Below are positions 51,920 through 61,253 of a DNA stretch of 64,000 bases, piece by piece. Each line of letters opens with the position of its first letter. Position 1 is the stretch's first letter. The DNA lies in NCBI RefSeq assembly GCF_001438705.1, contig NZ_JQBP01000003.1, positions 158,610 through 222,609 on the forward strand, in the 5' to 3' direction. The position numbers and the translations under genes are program-made. The notes under the pieces are model-generated. The model was not told where the DNA came from, did not search any database, and saw only the letters and a program-made list of their open reading frames with translations. This DNA is from Weissella kandleri. Its GTDB lineage: Bacteria > Bacillota > Bacilli > Lactobacillales > Lactobacillaceae.

Positions 51920-52447
51920 CTACTCACCTTCATATTCCATCAAGGCATAAATATCATAATCCTTTAAAACTTCCCGGCCTTGTAATTCAGTCAATTCAAT
52001 TAAGAATCCTAACCCAACAACTTCACCACCAAGCCGTTCGACTAACTTATTTGTCGCAGCAATGGTTCCACCTGTCGCTAACAAGTCATCTACAACTAAG
52101 ACCTTATCGCCGGGCTTAATCGCATCTGCATTCATCTCCAGCGTGGCTGAACCATACTCTAACGTATAACTTTCCGAAACCGTTTTACGCGGCAACTTAC
52201 CAGGCTTACGTGCTGGAACAAACCCAACACCTAATTCCAGCGCAATCGGTGTCCCCAGTAAAAACCCTCGTGATTCAGGCGCAACGATGACCGTTGCACC
52301 TTGGCGCCGAGCATAATCAACCAGGGCATTCGTTGCCGTCTTTAAGGCTTCGCTATCACCCAATAAAGGTGTTATATCACGAAAAGTAACCCCTGGTCCT
52401 GGAAAATCAGGAATCGACTCGATGTAATCACGTAAATCAACTGTCAT
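51920..52447 (-). CDS. apt: Adenine phosphoribosyltransferase
   Basis: Apt salvages adenine to AMP using PRPP. The 175-residue protein has the conserved IPDFPGPGVTFRDITPLL near the N-terminus, the ESRGFLLG loop near 58 and the PRPP motif VLVVDDLLATGGT near 116-128. It follows recJ by 20 bp; the recJ-apt order is common in Firmicutes. Confidence 0.97.
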   Translation of the reverse strand: MTVDLRDYIESIPDFPGPGVTFRDITPLLGDSEALKTATNALVDYARRQGATVIVAPESRGFLLGTPIALELGVGFVPARKPGKLPRKTVSESYTLEYGSATLEMNADAIKPGDKVLVVDDLLATGGTIAATNKLVERLGGEVVGLGFLIELTELQGREVLKDYDIYALMEYEGE

Positions 52448-52467
52448 ATCTATCTCCTATAGACTGC

Positions 52468-54774
52468 CTATTCATCTTTTTGAGCTAATGTATTCATTAA
52501 TTGTTCAAGTTCATTTTTAGTACTATAAATTAGTTTTTGCTCGACAACCCGCTTAGCCATAAATTTCTGATATACTTCGGTTTCAGTTAAATCAACGGTT
52601 GCCGGGTGGTCAACCGAAATTAAAAAACCATTTTCCATTATAACAAATTTTGCATCTAAAAACATGTTAATTAACAATGATAACAATAATTCATCCATTT
52701 TTAGATATGCAGCCATGGCTTTAAATTGTTCTTTTAAATTAATTCGAGGATTATTTTGCAAAAATTTAAATAGCTGAACGTAATCAGCGTGCTCCGGTAC
52801 TTTTTGCAGATAGGCCGGACGTTTGGTATAAAATAACGTCTTGACCCCTTGCATTGGTACATAAGCTAATAACTGATGCAATTCATCTAAATTGTCTGGT
52901 AAATCCACCAAAACTGTCAAAGGTAATTGTATTTCATTAAATGCATCTTCCCAAAACATACTCTGGCTGTTGGAACCAATATACCCTTTTAGTTGTTCCA
53001 TAACATGCTTATTAAAGAAAAGATACGTCGCAGGTGTTTTTAAATCTTGAGTTGTTAAACGCGTGGTCCGCGCATCAATCAAGGACAGCCCTTCACCTTT
53101 TAAGTCTTGCATCAAAAATTGGTAACTCGTCGCACCTTGATAAGTATTCTTATCTAATGTTCCAGCAACGGACAGAGTTTGAAAACTACTTTGTAAAGTG
53201 GTGCTAAGAAAGCCCGCTTGCCAAGCTAAAACAGGAATCTTATTTTGCTGCACCATCCCGATAAAACGAAGATGTTTTCCAGCTGACATCGTCTTCACGT
53301 TTGTCACTTGGTCTAACTTTAATTCAAAGACCGGCTCCGGATTACCTTGGCCAAAAGGACCTAACATTTGAAGCTGCTGATACGTTTCTGCTTGGAAATC
53401 TCGACTCGTAATTGGTGCGGTGATTTCCAAAGGCTGCTTTTGTTGCGTTTGATATGTTTGCTGTGCTGCCGCATCCTTCAACCAAGTTCTCAGGGCTGAC
53501 ACCTGATCCTTGGCCACTGTAATTCCTGCGGCCAAAGCATGTCCACCAAAACTCACCATTTCATCTCGATGGGGATTCAAAGCCGCAAATAAATCAAATC
53601 CAGGCAGCGAACGTCCCGAGCCCTTAAAGCCTTGTTCCATCTCAGTTAAAACAAGGGTTGGTTTGCCAACTTCATGCATAACATGTGCAGCGACAATTCC
53701 CAAAATTCCCTCATTCCAATTCGACCCAGTTAATAGCAACACTGGATCATTTGCAAATTGCGTTTCAGCCTGTTGAAGCGCCACTGTTACAATCTCGTCC
53801 ACTAAAGCTTTGCGCTCTTGATTCAATTGCTCCGTCTTTTGTGCTAGTTCTTTTGCTTCATGCTCATCTTCAGTTAAGAGTAACCGAACGCCCATCTGAG
53901 CATCCGCTAAACGCCCAATCGAATTTAAGCGGGGGGCAATTTGAAAGCCCACCGTTTGTGCGTCGATCTCGGTTTGATGTAAATTGACGAATAAAGCTTG
54001 CAGGCCAACACGTGGGCTTTGATTAATGTTTTTCAAACCAAGTTGAACAATTACGCGATTTTCGTCAGTTAAATCCATCACGTCTGCAATGGTTCCCAAG
54101 GCAGCCAAGTCCAACATTTCATCAGCGGGGGCATCTAATAAAGCCGATGCCACTTTAAAAGCGACTCCAGCTCCAGATAGTCCTGAAAATGGGTACGGCG
54201 TCGTTTGTGGTAGTCGGGGATGAATAATGGCTATCGCATCGGGTAATTCAGCTGGTAACTCATGGTGATCGGTCACAATCACATCAATCCCCCGTGCCAT
54301 CAAAGTATCAATCGCGGTCTTCCCGCTTACGCCATTATCAACTGTAATTAACAATTGCATCCCCGCGTCAGCTAAGCGCGCATAGGTTTCTGCATTCGGC
54401 CCATATCCATCGGTAAAACGACTTGGAACATAAGCTTCCACCTCGGCCCCCATAATCTCTAAGGCGGAGGTCATAATCGCTGTCGCAGTCATCCCATCAA
54501 CATCATAATCGCCATACACTACAATTTTTTCACCTTGATCAATCGCCGCAAAAATACGATCAATGGCCGTCTGCATGCCTTCAAACAAAAATGGATCATA
54601 CAAATTTTCAAGGTCAGGATACAAAAAAGTTTGGACCGCTTCAGGCGTCTGATAACCCCGTTGAGCTAAAATTTGCGCCACTAATTTCGTAGCACCAAAT
54701 TGCTCTTGAATCATTTGGACGGCTTCATCTTCAGGTAACGCTAAAGCCTGCCAATCAAATTTAGCATCAATCAT
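52468..54774 (-). CDS. recJ: Single-stranded-DNA-specific exonuclease RecJ
   Basis: RecJ is the 5'-3' single-strand exonuclease of recombination and mismatch repair. The 768-residue protein has the DHH phosphoesterase motifs [16 protein letters not shown] near 83 and [10 protein letters not shown] near 155, then the DHHA1 domain with [11 protein letters not shown] near 398 and an OB-like domain. The C-terminal 200 residues are the Firmicutes-type extension. It overlaps the rnz stop by 4 nt. Confidence 0.96.
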   Translation of the reverse strand: MIDAKFDWQALALPEDEAVQMIQEQFGATKLVAQILAQRGYQTPEAVQTFLYPDLENLYDPFLFEGMQTAIDRIFAAIDQGEKIVVYGDYDVDGMTATAIMTSALEIMGAEVEAYVPSRFTDGYGPNAETYARLADAGMQLLITVDNGVSGKTAIDTLMARGIDVIVTDHHELPAELPDAIAIIHPRLPQTTPYPFSGLSGAGVAFKVASALLDAPADEMLDLAALGTIADVMDLTDENRVIVQLGLKNINQSPRVGLQALFVNLHQTEIDAQTVGFQIAPRLNSIGRLADAQMGVRLLLTEDEHEAKELAQKTEQLNQERKALVDEIVTVALQQAETQFANDPVLLLTGSNWNEGILGIVAAHVMHEVGKPTLVLTEMEQGFKGSGRSLPGFDLFAALNPHRDEMVSFGGHALAAGITVAKDQVSALRTWLKDAAAQQTYQTQQKQPLEITAPITSRDFQAETYQQLQMLGPFGQGNPEPVFELKLDQVTNVKTMSAGKHLRFIGMVQQNKIPVLAWQAGFLSTTLQSSFQTLSVAGTLDKNTYQGATSYQFLMQDLKGEGLSLIDARTTRLTTQDLKTPATYLFFNKHVMEQLKGYIGSNSQSMFWEDAFNEIQLPLTVLVDLPDNLDELHQLLAYVPMQGVKTLFYTKRPAYLQKVPEHADYVQLFKFLQNNPRINLKEQFKAMAAYLKMDELLLSLLINMFLDAKFVIMENGFLISVDHPATVDLTETEVYQKFMAKRVVEQKLIYSTKNELEQLMNTLAQKDE

Positions 54775-55760
54775 TCTTCATCCTCGGTTTCTAACTCATC
54801 TGTAATTTTAATCGGTCCGCCATTATTTTGAGGACCCATTGGTATTTCATAAACATCAAAGTCTTGAACCACCCGGGTATTGGCAAAAAACGGTTGCGCC
54901 GTATAAGCTAATTCGTTTGCCTGGCGTCCAGGATAGCGGGCCGAGATGTGTGTCAACAACAAACGTCCAACTTGATTCCGTTGTGCTGCTTCCGCGGCTT
55001 GGATGTTAGTTGAATGATGATAAGCTCGTGCCAACTTTCCTTCGCCCTTACCATATGTGGACTCATGCACCACCACATCGGCCTCTTGAATCAGCTGATC
55101 GATAGTCGGGGTTTTACGCGTATCACCTAAAATCGTCACCACACGCCCTTTCTTCGGCGTTCCAACGACATCATGCGCAAAAATCGTCCGCCCATCGGCT
55201 AAAGTTACGTCTTCGCCACGCTTTAACTGCCCATAAATTGGTCCAGCTGGCACTTGTAAGGTTTGCAATTTATCTACTTGCAATTCACCTTCATGATTGG
55301 CCTCAGTCACACGGTACCCAAACGATAAAATCCGGTGATCTAAGGGCAAAGCTTCAACTTTAAATTTATCTTGATCAAAAATTAAGCCACCCTCCGGCTT
55401 TAATTCATGAAACCGCAAAGGATAAGTTAGATGTGTCTGTGAAACTCTTAAACTGGTCTCCACATAGCGCTTAATCCCCACTGGACCATAGATATCTAAT
55501 TGTTCTTGTCCACCTTGAAAAGAACGTGATGACAATAACCCGGGTAACCCAAAGATATGATCACCATGCAAGTGGGTTATAAAAATTTTGGAAATTTTAC
55601 GAGGTCGAATCGTCGAACGCAACATCTGTTGTTGTGTCCCTTCACCAGCATCAAATAACCAAACTTCATTGAGCTCTTCTAATAAGCGCAACGCAATGCT
55701 CGTCACATTCCGATAACGAGCCGGTGCCCCAGCGCCTGTCCCTAAAAATTCCAACTGCAT
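54771..55760 (-). CDS. rnz: Ribonuclease Z
   Basis: RNase Z cuts the 3' trailer of tRNA precursors that lack an encoded CCA. The 329-residue metallo-beta-lactamase protein has [17 protein letters not shown] at the N-terminus, the zinc motif [13 protein letters not shown] near 63-75, and later ligands in GDTRKTP and [10 protein letters not shown]. The C-terminal acidic tail is slightly long. It is co-transcribed with recJ and apt. Confidence 0.96.
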   Translation of the reverse strand: MQLEFLGTGAGAPARYRNVTSIALRLLEELNEVWLFDAGEGTQQQMLRSTIRPRKISKIFITHLHGDHIFGLPGLLSSRSFQGGQEQLDIYGPVGIKRYVETSLRVSQTHLTYPLRFHELKPEGGLIFDQDKFKVEALPLDHRILSFGYRVTEANHEGELQVDKLQTLQVPAGPIYGQLKRGEDVTLADGRTIFAHDVVGTPKKGRVVTILGDTRKTPTIDQLIQEADVVVHESTYGKGEGKLARAYHHSTNIQAAEAAQRNQVGRLLLTHISARYPGRQANELAYTAQPFFANTRVVQDFDVYEIPMGPQNNGGPIKITDELETEDEE

Positions 55761-55785
55761 AAATTTCTGCCAGCTTTCTTTAAAT

Positions 55786-56436
55786 TTATTTTTTTAACGT
55801 GTCGGTTAACCCTAACCAATAAGGGATTCCAAACTTAATCGTATTTTCAGTTCCATTGATCATGCGTTGAATATTTTTTCGATGTAAATAAATCACGTAA
55901 AGCATCACAACGCCAGTTACCGTTGCCAATATTTTTTCGTCCAACCAATAAAAAATAATCGTGCTAAATAAAAAGGTTAGCATCGAACTCATTGAGACGA
56001 TACTAAAAAGAAACAGTCCCGTGATAAAAACAGCAAAAGAAATAAAAAACAAACTAACAGAATAAGCTAACAAAACCCCTAAAGAAGTTGCGACCCCTTT
56101 GCCACCACGAAAATGTAACCAAGGCGAAAATGTATGCCCTAAAATTGCAAACACCCCCACCAATAAAACATAAAAATGTTGGTTAGCTGTCAAAGGGCCA
56201 AAGAGATAAACGACACTCGCCCCAGCAGTCCCTTTGAGCACATCTAAAATAAAGACCACGGTCCCTGCTTTAGTCCCTAAAATGCGAAACGTATTCGTCG
56301 TTCCGATATTGCCCGATCCTCTTTTCAACAGATCTCGATGATAAAAAACCTTGCCAATCCAATAACCAAAGGGTAATGAACCCAAAAGATAAGCCAATAC
56401 AACACTAATTCCTAGTTCATATAATTGCATATACAT
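55786..56436 (-). CDS. plsY: Glycerol-3-phosphate acyltransferase PlsY
   Basis: PlsY transfers acyl groups from acyl-phosphate to glycerol-3-phosphate, the first step of phospholipid synthesis. The 216-residue protein has five membrane helices and the three cytoplasmic motifs: [11 protein letters not shown] near 20, [15 protein letters not shown] near 40-54 and [14 protein letters not shown] near 108. It heads the plsY-rnz-recJ-apt run and has an extended -10 promoter far upstream. Confidence 0.96.
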   Translation of the reverse strand: MYMQLYELGISVVLAYLLGSLPFGYWIGKVFYHRDLLKRGSGNIGTTNTFRILGTKAGTVVFILDVLKGTAGASVVYLFGPLTANQHFYVLLVGVFAILGHTFSPWLHFRGGKGVATSLGVLLAYSVSLFFISFAVFITGLFLFSIVSMSSMLTFLFSTIIFYWLDEKILATVTGVVMLYVIYLHRKNIQRMINGTENTIKFGIPYWLGLTDTLKK

Positions 56437-56690
56437 TTTACTCCATTAATTATCCGTGCTAAGCACCATTTCTAATCATTTTTTAACAAATTAATTTGAA
56501 GTGCCATTCTTGAAATGCTGCGCTCTTTTGCAATAAAAGTTCTTTTTCAACTTTAATTTATTTAATTTTTGCAATAATCATGCATCATCCATTATACCAA
56601 AAATCACCAACTTAAAAAAGCAACCATTCTGCAACTTATTAAGTAGACAAATCCATAAAATGAAAGTACTAACGCCTAGGAAAAAATAAA
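56437..56690 (-). promoter_or_regulatory. plsY upstream region with extended -10 promoter
   Basis: No gene is seen in this stretch. On the minus strand TGGTATAAT places an extended -10 box at 56591-56596 without a clear -35, implying a leader of about 145 nt. The leader contains the direct repeat TTTTGCAATAA twice, about 40 bp apart. No known riboswitch was recognised. Confidence 0.45.
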
Positions 56691-56691
56691 A

Positions 56692-56720
56692 AAAGGCCTA
56701 CGTTAAAGTCGTTGGCCTTG
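56692..56720 (-). terminator. Terminator after the ADP-ribosylglycohydrolase-like gene
   Basis: On the minus strand AAGGCC pairs with GGCCTT around a loop, followed by seven T, 9 bp past the stop codon. Confidence 0.8.
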
Positions 56721-56728
56721 TATTTTAA

Positions 56729-57631
56729 TTAGTAAAAAACTCCGCTTTGACTGCCTCGTTGTAAAATGGCGTTCAATTGCGGATTCTGTTGCAATAAATC
56801 CGTCAAATTCGGCCAGGTATGCTTTTGATATAAAACCGCCCCCAACGAACCAATTAATGGCATAATCGCTTCTGGATTACCGGGAACGGTTTGCGTAACA
56901 TCTAATGCTTCCTGATATGAAGTTGTGTTCAAAAAGACCCACACTAGGGCTTCTAAACTTTGGACCACATATCCTGTCACGTTTAAATCATCTTTGGATT
57001 GATTCATAAAATCCGGTGTATTTAAATTATCAAATTCGCTTAAGAAGGGCATGAAGATAGCGTGTTCTGCGTAATATTCATAAGTAATTCCGATGGCGCG
57101 ATCCAATGCATTTAAAAAGTCAAACCCATCTAGAATTTGACCGACCAAAATGGCATAAAAGCCAATTCCCATCAAACCACGGGGATGATTATGTGTCAAC
57201 CCAGCCACTTGATGCAAAATTAGCATCGCAGCTTCATCATTAATAAAGTCAGAACCATACTTTGTATAAACATAGAAAATAACAGGCATCATTCGCGTTA
57301 AAGCACCGCTACCATTGTCATCATCAGCAATTCCACCAGAACTAAAAGGGTCTTGTGCTTGTGCAAAGCGTTCCAACGCTTGTTGCGTAGTCCGCCCAAT
57401 ATGGCGTACCTCACCATCAGCGGTATATGCTCCATTTTGTGCCCAGCGTTCAAAACTATTCATTATGTCATTTAAATTGTAATTTAATGACATTGCATCA
57501 ATCGTTGCTAACGTCAGAGCACATTCACTTCCCCAGATGGTTGTATCAAGTCCTCGCAACTTAGCTGCTTGAATATCCCCGTCAAATAAGCCTAGAGTAC
57601 TGTTGATGAACGGATTATTCGGTAAGTCCAT
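56729..57631 (-). CDS. ADP-ribosylglycohydrolase-family protein, probable pseudoenzyme
   Basis: The 300-residue protein follows the all-helical ADP-ribosylglycohydrolase fold. Recognisable pieces are ADGEVRHIGRTTQQALERFA near 71-90, DDDNGSGALTRMMPV near 103-116 and YVVQSLEALVWVFLNTTSYQ near 221-240. The metal-binding motifs are gone. Residues 33-37 read WGSEC where WSDDT is expected, and 251-255 read GNPEA where GDTDT is expected. The N-terminal GDALG loop is also changed. The start ATG 57631 is preferred because the upstream ATG lies in the ribosome site. The open frame is complete, so a retained non-catalytic role is possible. Confidence 0.8.
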   Translation of the reverse strand: MDLPNNPFINSTLGLFDGDIQAAKLRGLDTTIWGSECALTLATIDAMSLNYNLNDIMNSFERWAQNGAYTADGEVRHIGRTTQQALERFAQAQDPFSSGGIADDDNGSGALTRMMPVIFYVYTKYGSDFINDEAAMLILHQVAGLTHNHPRGLMGIGFYAILVGQILDGFDFLNALDRAIGITYEYYAEHAIFMPFLSEFDNLNTPDFMNQSKDDLNVTGYVVQSLEALVWVFLNTTSYQEALDVTQTVPGNPEAIMPLIGSLGAVLYQKHTWPNLTDLLQQNPQLNAILQRGSQSGVFY

Positions 57632-57681
57632 ATTTATTTCCACCCTTTCCATTCTGGCATTGTAACATTATTGCAACCTAT

Positions 57682-57711
57682 TTGGCAAATTTATTAAATT
57701 TCCGTTATAAT
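57682..57711 (+). promoter_or_regulatory. Promoter of the yslB-like gene
   Basis: TTGGCA (57682-57687) and TATAAT (57706-57711) are spaced by 18 bp, followed by AAAGGAG before the start codon at 57741. Confidence 0.65.
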
Positions 57712-57740
57712 AGGGCTATTGAATAATAAAGGAGTACATT

Positions 57741-58157
57741 ATGGCGCACGAATCAAATAATCTTTTTCCAATTACTCTACTACGGGACCGGCTACTACCA
57801 GACCTTTTCACCGACGATTTAAGTGATATTTCTTACTGGGCCGGCAAAAGTCTTGCTCGTGAAATGCCATTAAAAGGAATCAATGCCATTATTGATTTTT
57901 TCGCCAGTGCCGGCTTTGGGACCCTAGATATTGAACAACAAAAAGAAACTTCACAAAAATGGTCTTTAACTGGTGACATTGTCGAAACCCGTCTCTTTGA
58001 CCAAGACACCCCCGATTTTTACTTAGAAGCTGGCTTTTTAGCTCAGCAAATTGAGCAACAAATCGATGCGAGCGCGGAAGCTGAAGTTGAATTTGATAAA
58101 AACAAAATTAACTTCAACGTCCTCACCGCTGATTCCGCCAAAGATTTAATGGAATAA
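57741..58157 (+). CDS. YslB family protein (DUF2507)
   Basis: This is a 138-residue soluble protein of the YslB/DUF2507 family: FPITLLRDRLLPDLF near residue 9, ISYWAGKSLAREMPL near 30, and a YLEAGFLAQQIE segment near 93. The fold resembles the V4R-like ligand-binding domains. Function is not established. It is monocistronic, divergent from the ADP-ribosylglycohydrolase-like gene, and ends at a bidirectional terminator shared with map. Confidence 0.8.
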   Translation: MAHESNNLFPITLLRDRLLPDLFTDDLSDISYWAGKSLAREMPLKGINAIIDFFASAGFGTLDIEQQKETSQKWSLTGDIVETRLFDQDTPDFYLEAGFLAQQIEQQIDASAEAEVEFDKNKINFNVLTADSAKDLME

Positions 58158-58228
58158 TTGCATTTATAAGCCCGGGCATTTCGCATGCGCCGCTTTTTAT
58201 ACCATCAAATCCACCCATCCATCATCAA

Positions 58229-58265
58229 AAAAGGGTATTACCTCAGTCAGAAGTGATACCCTTTT
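58229..58265. terminator. Bidirectional terminator between yslB-like gene and map
   Basis: A perfect 10-bp stem, AAAAGGGTAT with ATACCCTTTT, surrounds a 17-nt loop and serves two converging genes. Confidence 0.85.
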
Positions 58266-58277
58266 AATTATTTAGTT

Positions 58278-59063
58278 TTATAGTAGATATTTGGCATCAA
58301 ATTCAGGATCTTGTGATGTTAAAATCTTCGGTCCGTCATTAGTGATCGCCACCACATGTTCATACTGAGCCGACCATGAACCGTCAGCCGTTGTCACCGT
58401 CCAACCATCTTCAGTTGACGTTTCAACTTCATAGCCACCCATATTAACCATGGGTTCAATCGTAATGGTCATTCCAGGCTTCAAACGCAATCCACGTCCA
58501 GCTACTCCATAATGGGGAACAGCTGGCTCTTCATGCATCGTAGGACCAATTCCATGTCCAATATAATCCCGGACATTTCCATAACCATTTTGATTTTCCA
58601 CGAAATCATTAATTACCGCCCCAATATCACCTAACCGATTGCCAACTTGGGCTTGGTCAATTCCTAAATATAAAGCTTCATGGGTTACATCCATCAAACG
58701 TTGCACTTCTGGTGAAACATTCCCAACAGCATAACTCCAAGCCGAATCAGAATAGGCGCCATCCAAATCTACCACTGTGTCAACTTTCACCAAATCACCA
58801 TCTTTTAAAATGAGATCCTTACGTGGGAAAGCATGGGCCACTTCATTATTCACCGAAATCGTCGTCGCATATTTAAAGCCTTCAAACCCAATTTGAGCAG
58901 CCCGGCCACCGTGACCTTCAATATAATTACGTCCAAATTCTTCAATGGCCCAAGTTGACACCCCCGGCTTAATAATTTTACGTAATTCTTGGTGCATCCC
59001 GGCGATGATTTCTCCCGACTTCTCCATGGCAGCTAATTCGCGGTCTGATTTAAGTGTTATCAT
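58278..59063 (-). CDS. map: Methionine aminopeptidase
   Basis: MetAP removes the initiator methionine from nascent proteins. The 261-residue type I enzyme has the metal ligands in KVDTVVDLDGAYSDSAW (two Asp), GHGIGPTMHEEP (His), ITIEPMV (Glu) and SAQYEHVVAI (Glu), all present. It follows perR by 62 bp on the same strand, possibly in the same transcript. Confidence 0.96.
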   Translation of the reverse strand: MITLKSDRELAAMEKSGEIIAGMHQELRKIIKPGVSTWAIEEFGRNYIEGHGGRAAQIGFEGFKYATTISVNNEVAHAFPRKDLILKDGDLVKVDTVVDLDGAYSDSAWSYAVGNVSPEVQRLMDVTHEALYLGIDQAQVGNRLGDIGAVINDFVENQNGYGNVRDYIGHGIGPTMHEEPAVPHYGVAGRGLRLKPGMTITIEPMVNMGGYEVETSTEDGWTVTTADGSWSAQYEHVVAITNDGPKILTSQDPEFDAKYLL

Positions 59064-59125
59064 TTTATTCCTCCAAATTTATCTTAAATACCATTATAAC
59101 GCTATTTAAAAGCTTGCCAAGTCCT

Positions 59126-59587
59126 TTATTTTGATTCTTGATCCTGAGCTAAAAGCTTTTGGCAGTCCGGGCACAACCCCCGCACTTCAACTTGATAAGA
59201 TGAAATTTGAAAGCCTGTCGCCGCTTGTGCCAATTGTGATAAATCTTGCATCGCAAAATTATCTGCATCGACAATTTTACCGCAATTCGTACAGATTACG
59301 TGATAATGTGGTGTCCCAAACCAATCGTAATGCATTTTACCGTCCATATTATTATCGATTGCTAAGACTAAATGCGCGGAAACCAAGGCCTCCAAAGTAT
59401 TGTAGACCGTTGCTCGACTAATCGAACACCCCGCTGCATTTAAATCGTTATAGATAGCATCTGCGGTTGGATGTTTTGGAAACATTTTATTTTCGACCAA
59501 ATACTTAATGATCGTCGAACGTTGCGCGGTCAACTTAAATCCCGCCTGACGTAACTGCTCCAACGCCTTTTCAACTCGTCTACTCAT
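59126..59587 (-). CDS. perR: Fur-family regulator, PerR type
   Basis: PerR is a metal-dependent peroxide sensor that represses oxidative-stress and iron-storage genes. The 153-residue protein has an N-terminal winged helix (about 1-85) and a dimerisation domain with the regulatory His-rich segment GTPHYHVICTNC and the two structural CxxC pairs (CTNC and CPDC). The HPTAD His and the Asp in KIVDAD are kept. The start ATG 59587 has GGGAGG; the ATG at 59608 is less likely. It closes a VIT-VIT-perR unit whose promoter carries a near-perfect PerR box, so it is probably autoregulated. Confidence 0.9.
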   Translation of the reverse strand: MSRRVEKALEQLRQAGFKLTAQRSTIIKYLVENKMFPKHPTADAIYNDLNAAGCSISRATVYNTLEALVSAHLVLAIDNNMDGKMHYDWFGTPHYHVICTNCGKIVDADNFAMQDLSQLAQAATGFQISSYQVEVRGLCPDCQKLLAQDQESK

Positions 59588-59625
59588 CCGATACCTCCCA
59601 TCTAACATTCAATTAACATTGATGC

Positions 59626-60348
59626 TTAAAATAATAAACCAATTCCGTAATGAATCAGAATTGTCACTAACCCAATTATAACATTACGCACAACTGCTTT
59701 TTTCACAAAGCCATGCCCCAAAATTGCACTGGCCCCTCCAATTAAGGCGGAAGCAACAGCAGTAGCGAGCACCGCTACCCACATACCTAGATGACCATGA
59801 ATTAGCGTCATCACAATCAGTGGGATCGCACCTCCTAAAGCGGCACAAATCATTGAAGATAATGCAGCAGCCCAAGGATTAACATAATGCCCCAATTGGA
59901 CATCATACTTAGTGGCTAAAATGGCTTGTAGTGGATTCGTCTGCATCAATTGATCCGCAATTTGATCCGCAGTCGCACGCGTCACTCCACGTTCCTGATA
60001 GAACTGACTAAGATCATCCCAAACAGCAACAGCATCCGTCTGTATGCGTTGAGCTTCTTGTTGTACCACGACTTTTTCCGCATCGGATTGTGAACTGACC
60101 GACGCATATTCACCGGAAGCCATTGAGAGCGCGCAGGCTAAAAGATCAGCTAAGCCAGCAATAAAAATCGTAAATGCATTATTGGTGGCGGCTCCAACTG
60201 AAAAGAGCACGCCTACGACAGTTAAGACACCATCATTAGCCCCTAAAACACCGGCACGAACCACATTCAAGCGCTCTTCCATCGTTAACTTTTCCGATTG
60301 TTTAGGTCCTTTTTGCAGTAATTGTTGATCTGTTGTTGATAATTCCAT
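59626..60348 (-). CDS. VIT1/CCC1-family iron/manganese transporter, second copy
   Basis: This is a 240-residue membrane protein of the VIT family, which moves Fe2+ or Mn2+ out of the cytosol. It has VRAGVLGANDGVLTVVGVLF near residue 30, the MASGEYASVSSQSDAEK motif near 81 and three C-terminal helices. The start ATG 60348 has a GGAGG site and lies one base after the stop codon of the first copy. The two paralogs are clearly related to each other, so they may form a heterodimer or differ in metal preference. Confidence 0.9.
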   Translation of the reverse strand: MELSTTDQQLLQKGPKQSEKLTMEERLNVVRAGVLGANDGVLTVVGVLFSVGAATNNAFTIFIAGLADLLACALSMASGEYASVSSQSDAEKVVVQQEAQRIQTDAVAVWDDLSQFYQERGVTRATADQIADQLMQTNPLQAILATKYDVQLGHYVNPWAAALSSMICAALGGAIPLIVMTLIHGHLGMWVAVLATAVASALIGGASAILGHGFVKKAVVRNVIIGLVTILIHYGIGLLF

Positions 60349-60349
60349 C

Positions 60350-61054
60350 TTAACGTCCTCCAATCAAAGCGCCAATTCCAAAGGTCACCAACATTGTAAA
60401 GATTCCAGCAACAACATTGCGCAGAGTGGCCATTTTAGTATTGGCTCCCGATTGCTTGGCAGCGCTATAACCAGTAAGCGCTAACGCCACGGCGACCGTA
60501 ATCCCTGTCACAATAATGTTCCAATGCTGACTACTAGGGAATAAAGTGATTGCTAACATCGGTAAGAGCGCCCCTAAAGGAAATGAAATCATCGAAGCTA
60601 AACTAGCCGACAAAGCGCTAACTTCTTGATGTAAAGTAAACCCGTAACGCTCGCGCACCATGGTTCCTAAGGCATCCCCCGCCATCATTTCTTGCGCTGC
60701 TTGCAACGCTAAGCTTTCAGAGATCCCCGGCCCCAAATATTTTTGCTGGACAAAAGCTAATTCGCCCGCATAATCTTCATCCAGACGATGCGATTCTTCA
60801 GCTTCCGCCTTTTTTTGCGCATCATTTTGTGAATGCACCGAAACATATTCACCCATCGCCATTGATACCGTTCCTGCTAACGTTCCCGCAAAACCGGCAA
60901 TAAAAATTGCGAAGGTGTTCGTGCTCGCACCGGCTACCCCTATCACAATTCCAGAAACCGATAAGATGCCATCATTAGCGCCCATCACAGCCGCCCGCAC
61001 AATATTATTTCGTTGCGCTAAAGTTTGCTTTAACTTTTCTTCTTTTTGTCCCAT
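60350..61054 (-). CDS. VIT1/CCC1-family iron/manganese transporter, first copy
   Basis: This is a 234-residue VIT-family transporter with VRAAVMGANDGILSVSGIVI near residue 20, SMAMGEYVSVHSQNDAQKKA near 69, a charged metal-binding loop (about 85-130) and C-terminal helices. It is the first gene of VIT-VIT-perR. A sigma-A promoter and a PerR-type operator stand directly upstream. Export of iron or manganese under peroxide stress is the natural reading from context. Confidence 0.9.
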   Translation of the reverse strand: MGQKEEKLKQTLAQRNNIVRAAVMGANDGILSVSGIVIGVAGASTNTFAIFIAGFAGTLAGTVSMAMGEYVSVHSQNDAQKKAEAEESHRLDEDYAGELAFVQQKYLGPGISESLALQAAQEMMAGDALGTMVRERYGFTLHQEVSALSASLASMISFPLGALLPMLAITLFPSSQHWNIIVTGITVAVALALTGYSAAKQSGANTKMATLRNVVAGIFTMLVTFGIGALIGGR

Positions 61055-61078
61055 ACTAACTCTGCAGACCTACCTTTT

Positions 61079-61131
61079 TTAGATTGATTCTAAACAAACA
61101 TTAGTATAACAAACCCATGCTTGATATTCAA
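61079..61131 (-). promoter_or_regulatory. Promoter and PerR box of the VIT-VIT-perR operon
   Basis: On the minus strand, TTGAAT (61126-61131) and TATACT (61103-61108) are spaced by exactly 17 bp. TTAGATTGATTCTAA (61079-61093) follows in the start-site region and matches the PerR consensus TTANAATNATTNTAA at 11 of 12 defined positions. Confidence 0.75.
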
Positions 61132-61174
61132 CGCTAATTCATGATGCTTGAGAGCTTGAAACTTTCTTAAATTC

Positions 61175-61228
61175 AAAAAAAGATTACCTTCCCTAAGTCC
61201 AAACTGGCACTCGAGAAAAGTAATCTTT
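61175..61228 (-). terminator. recA terminator
   Basis: A perfect 9-bp stem, AAAGATTAC with GTAATCTTT, has a long loop and is followed on the minus strand by a T run, 26 bp past the recA stop codon. Confidence 0.75.
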
Positions 61229-61253
61229 CTTTAATCTTTAATTTTTCACGCTG

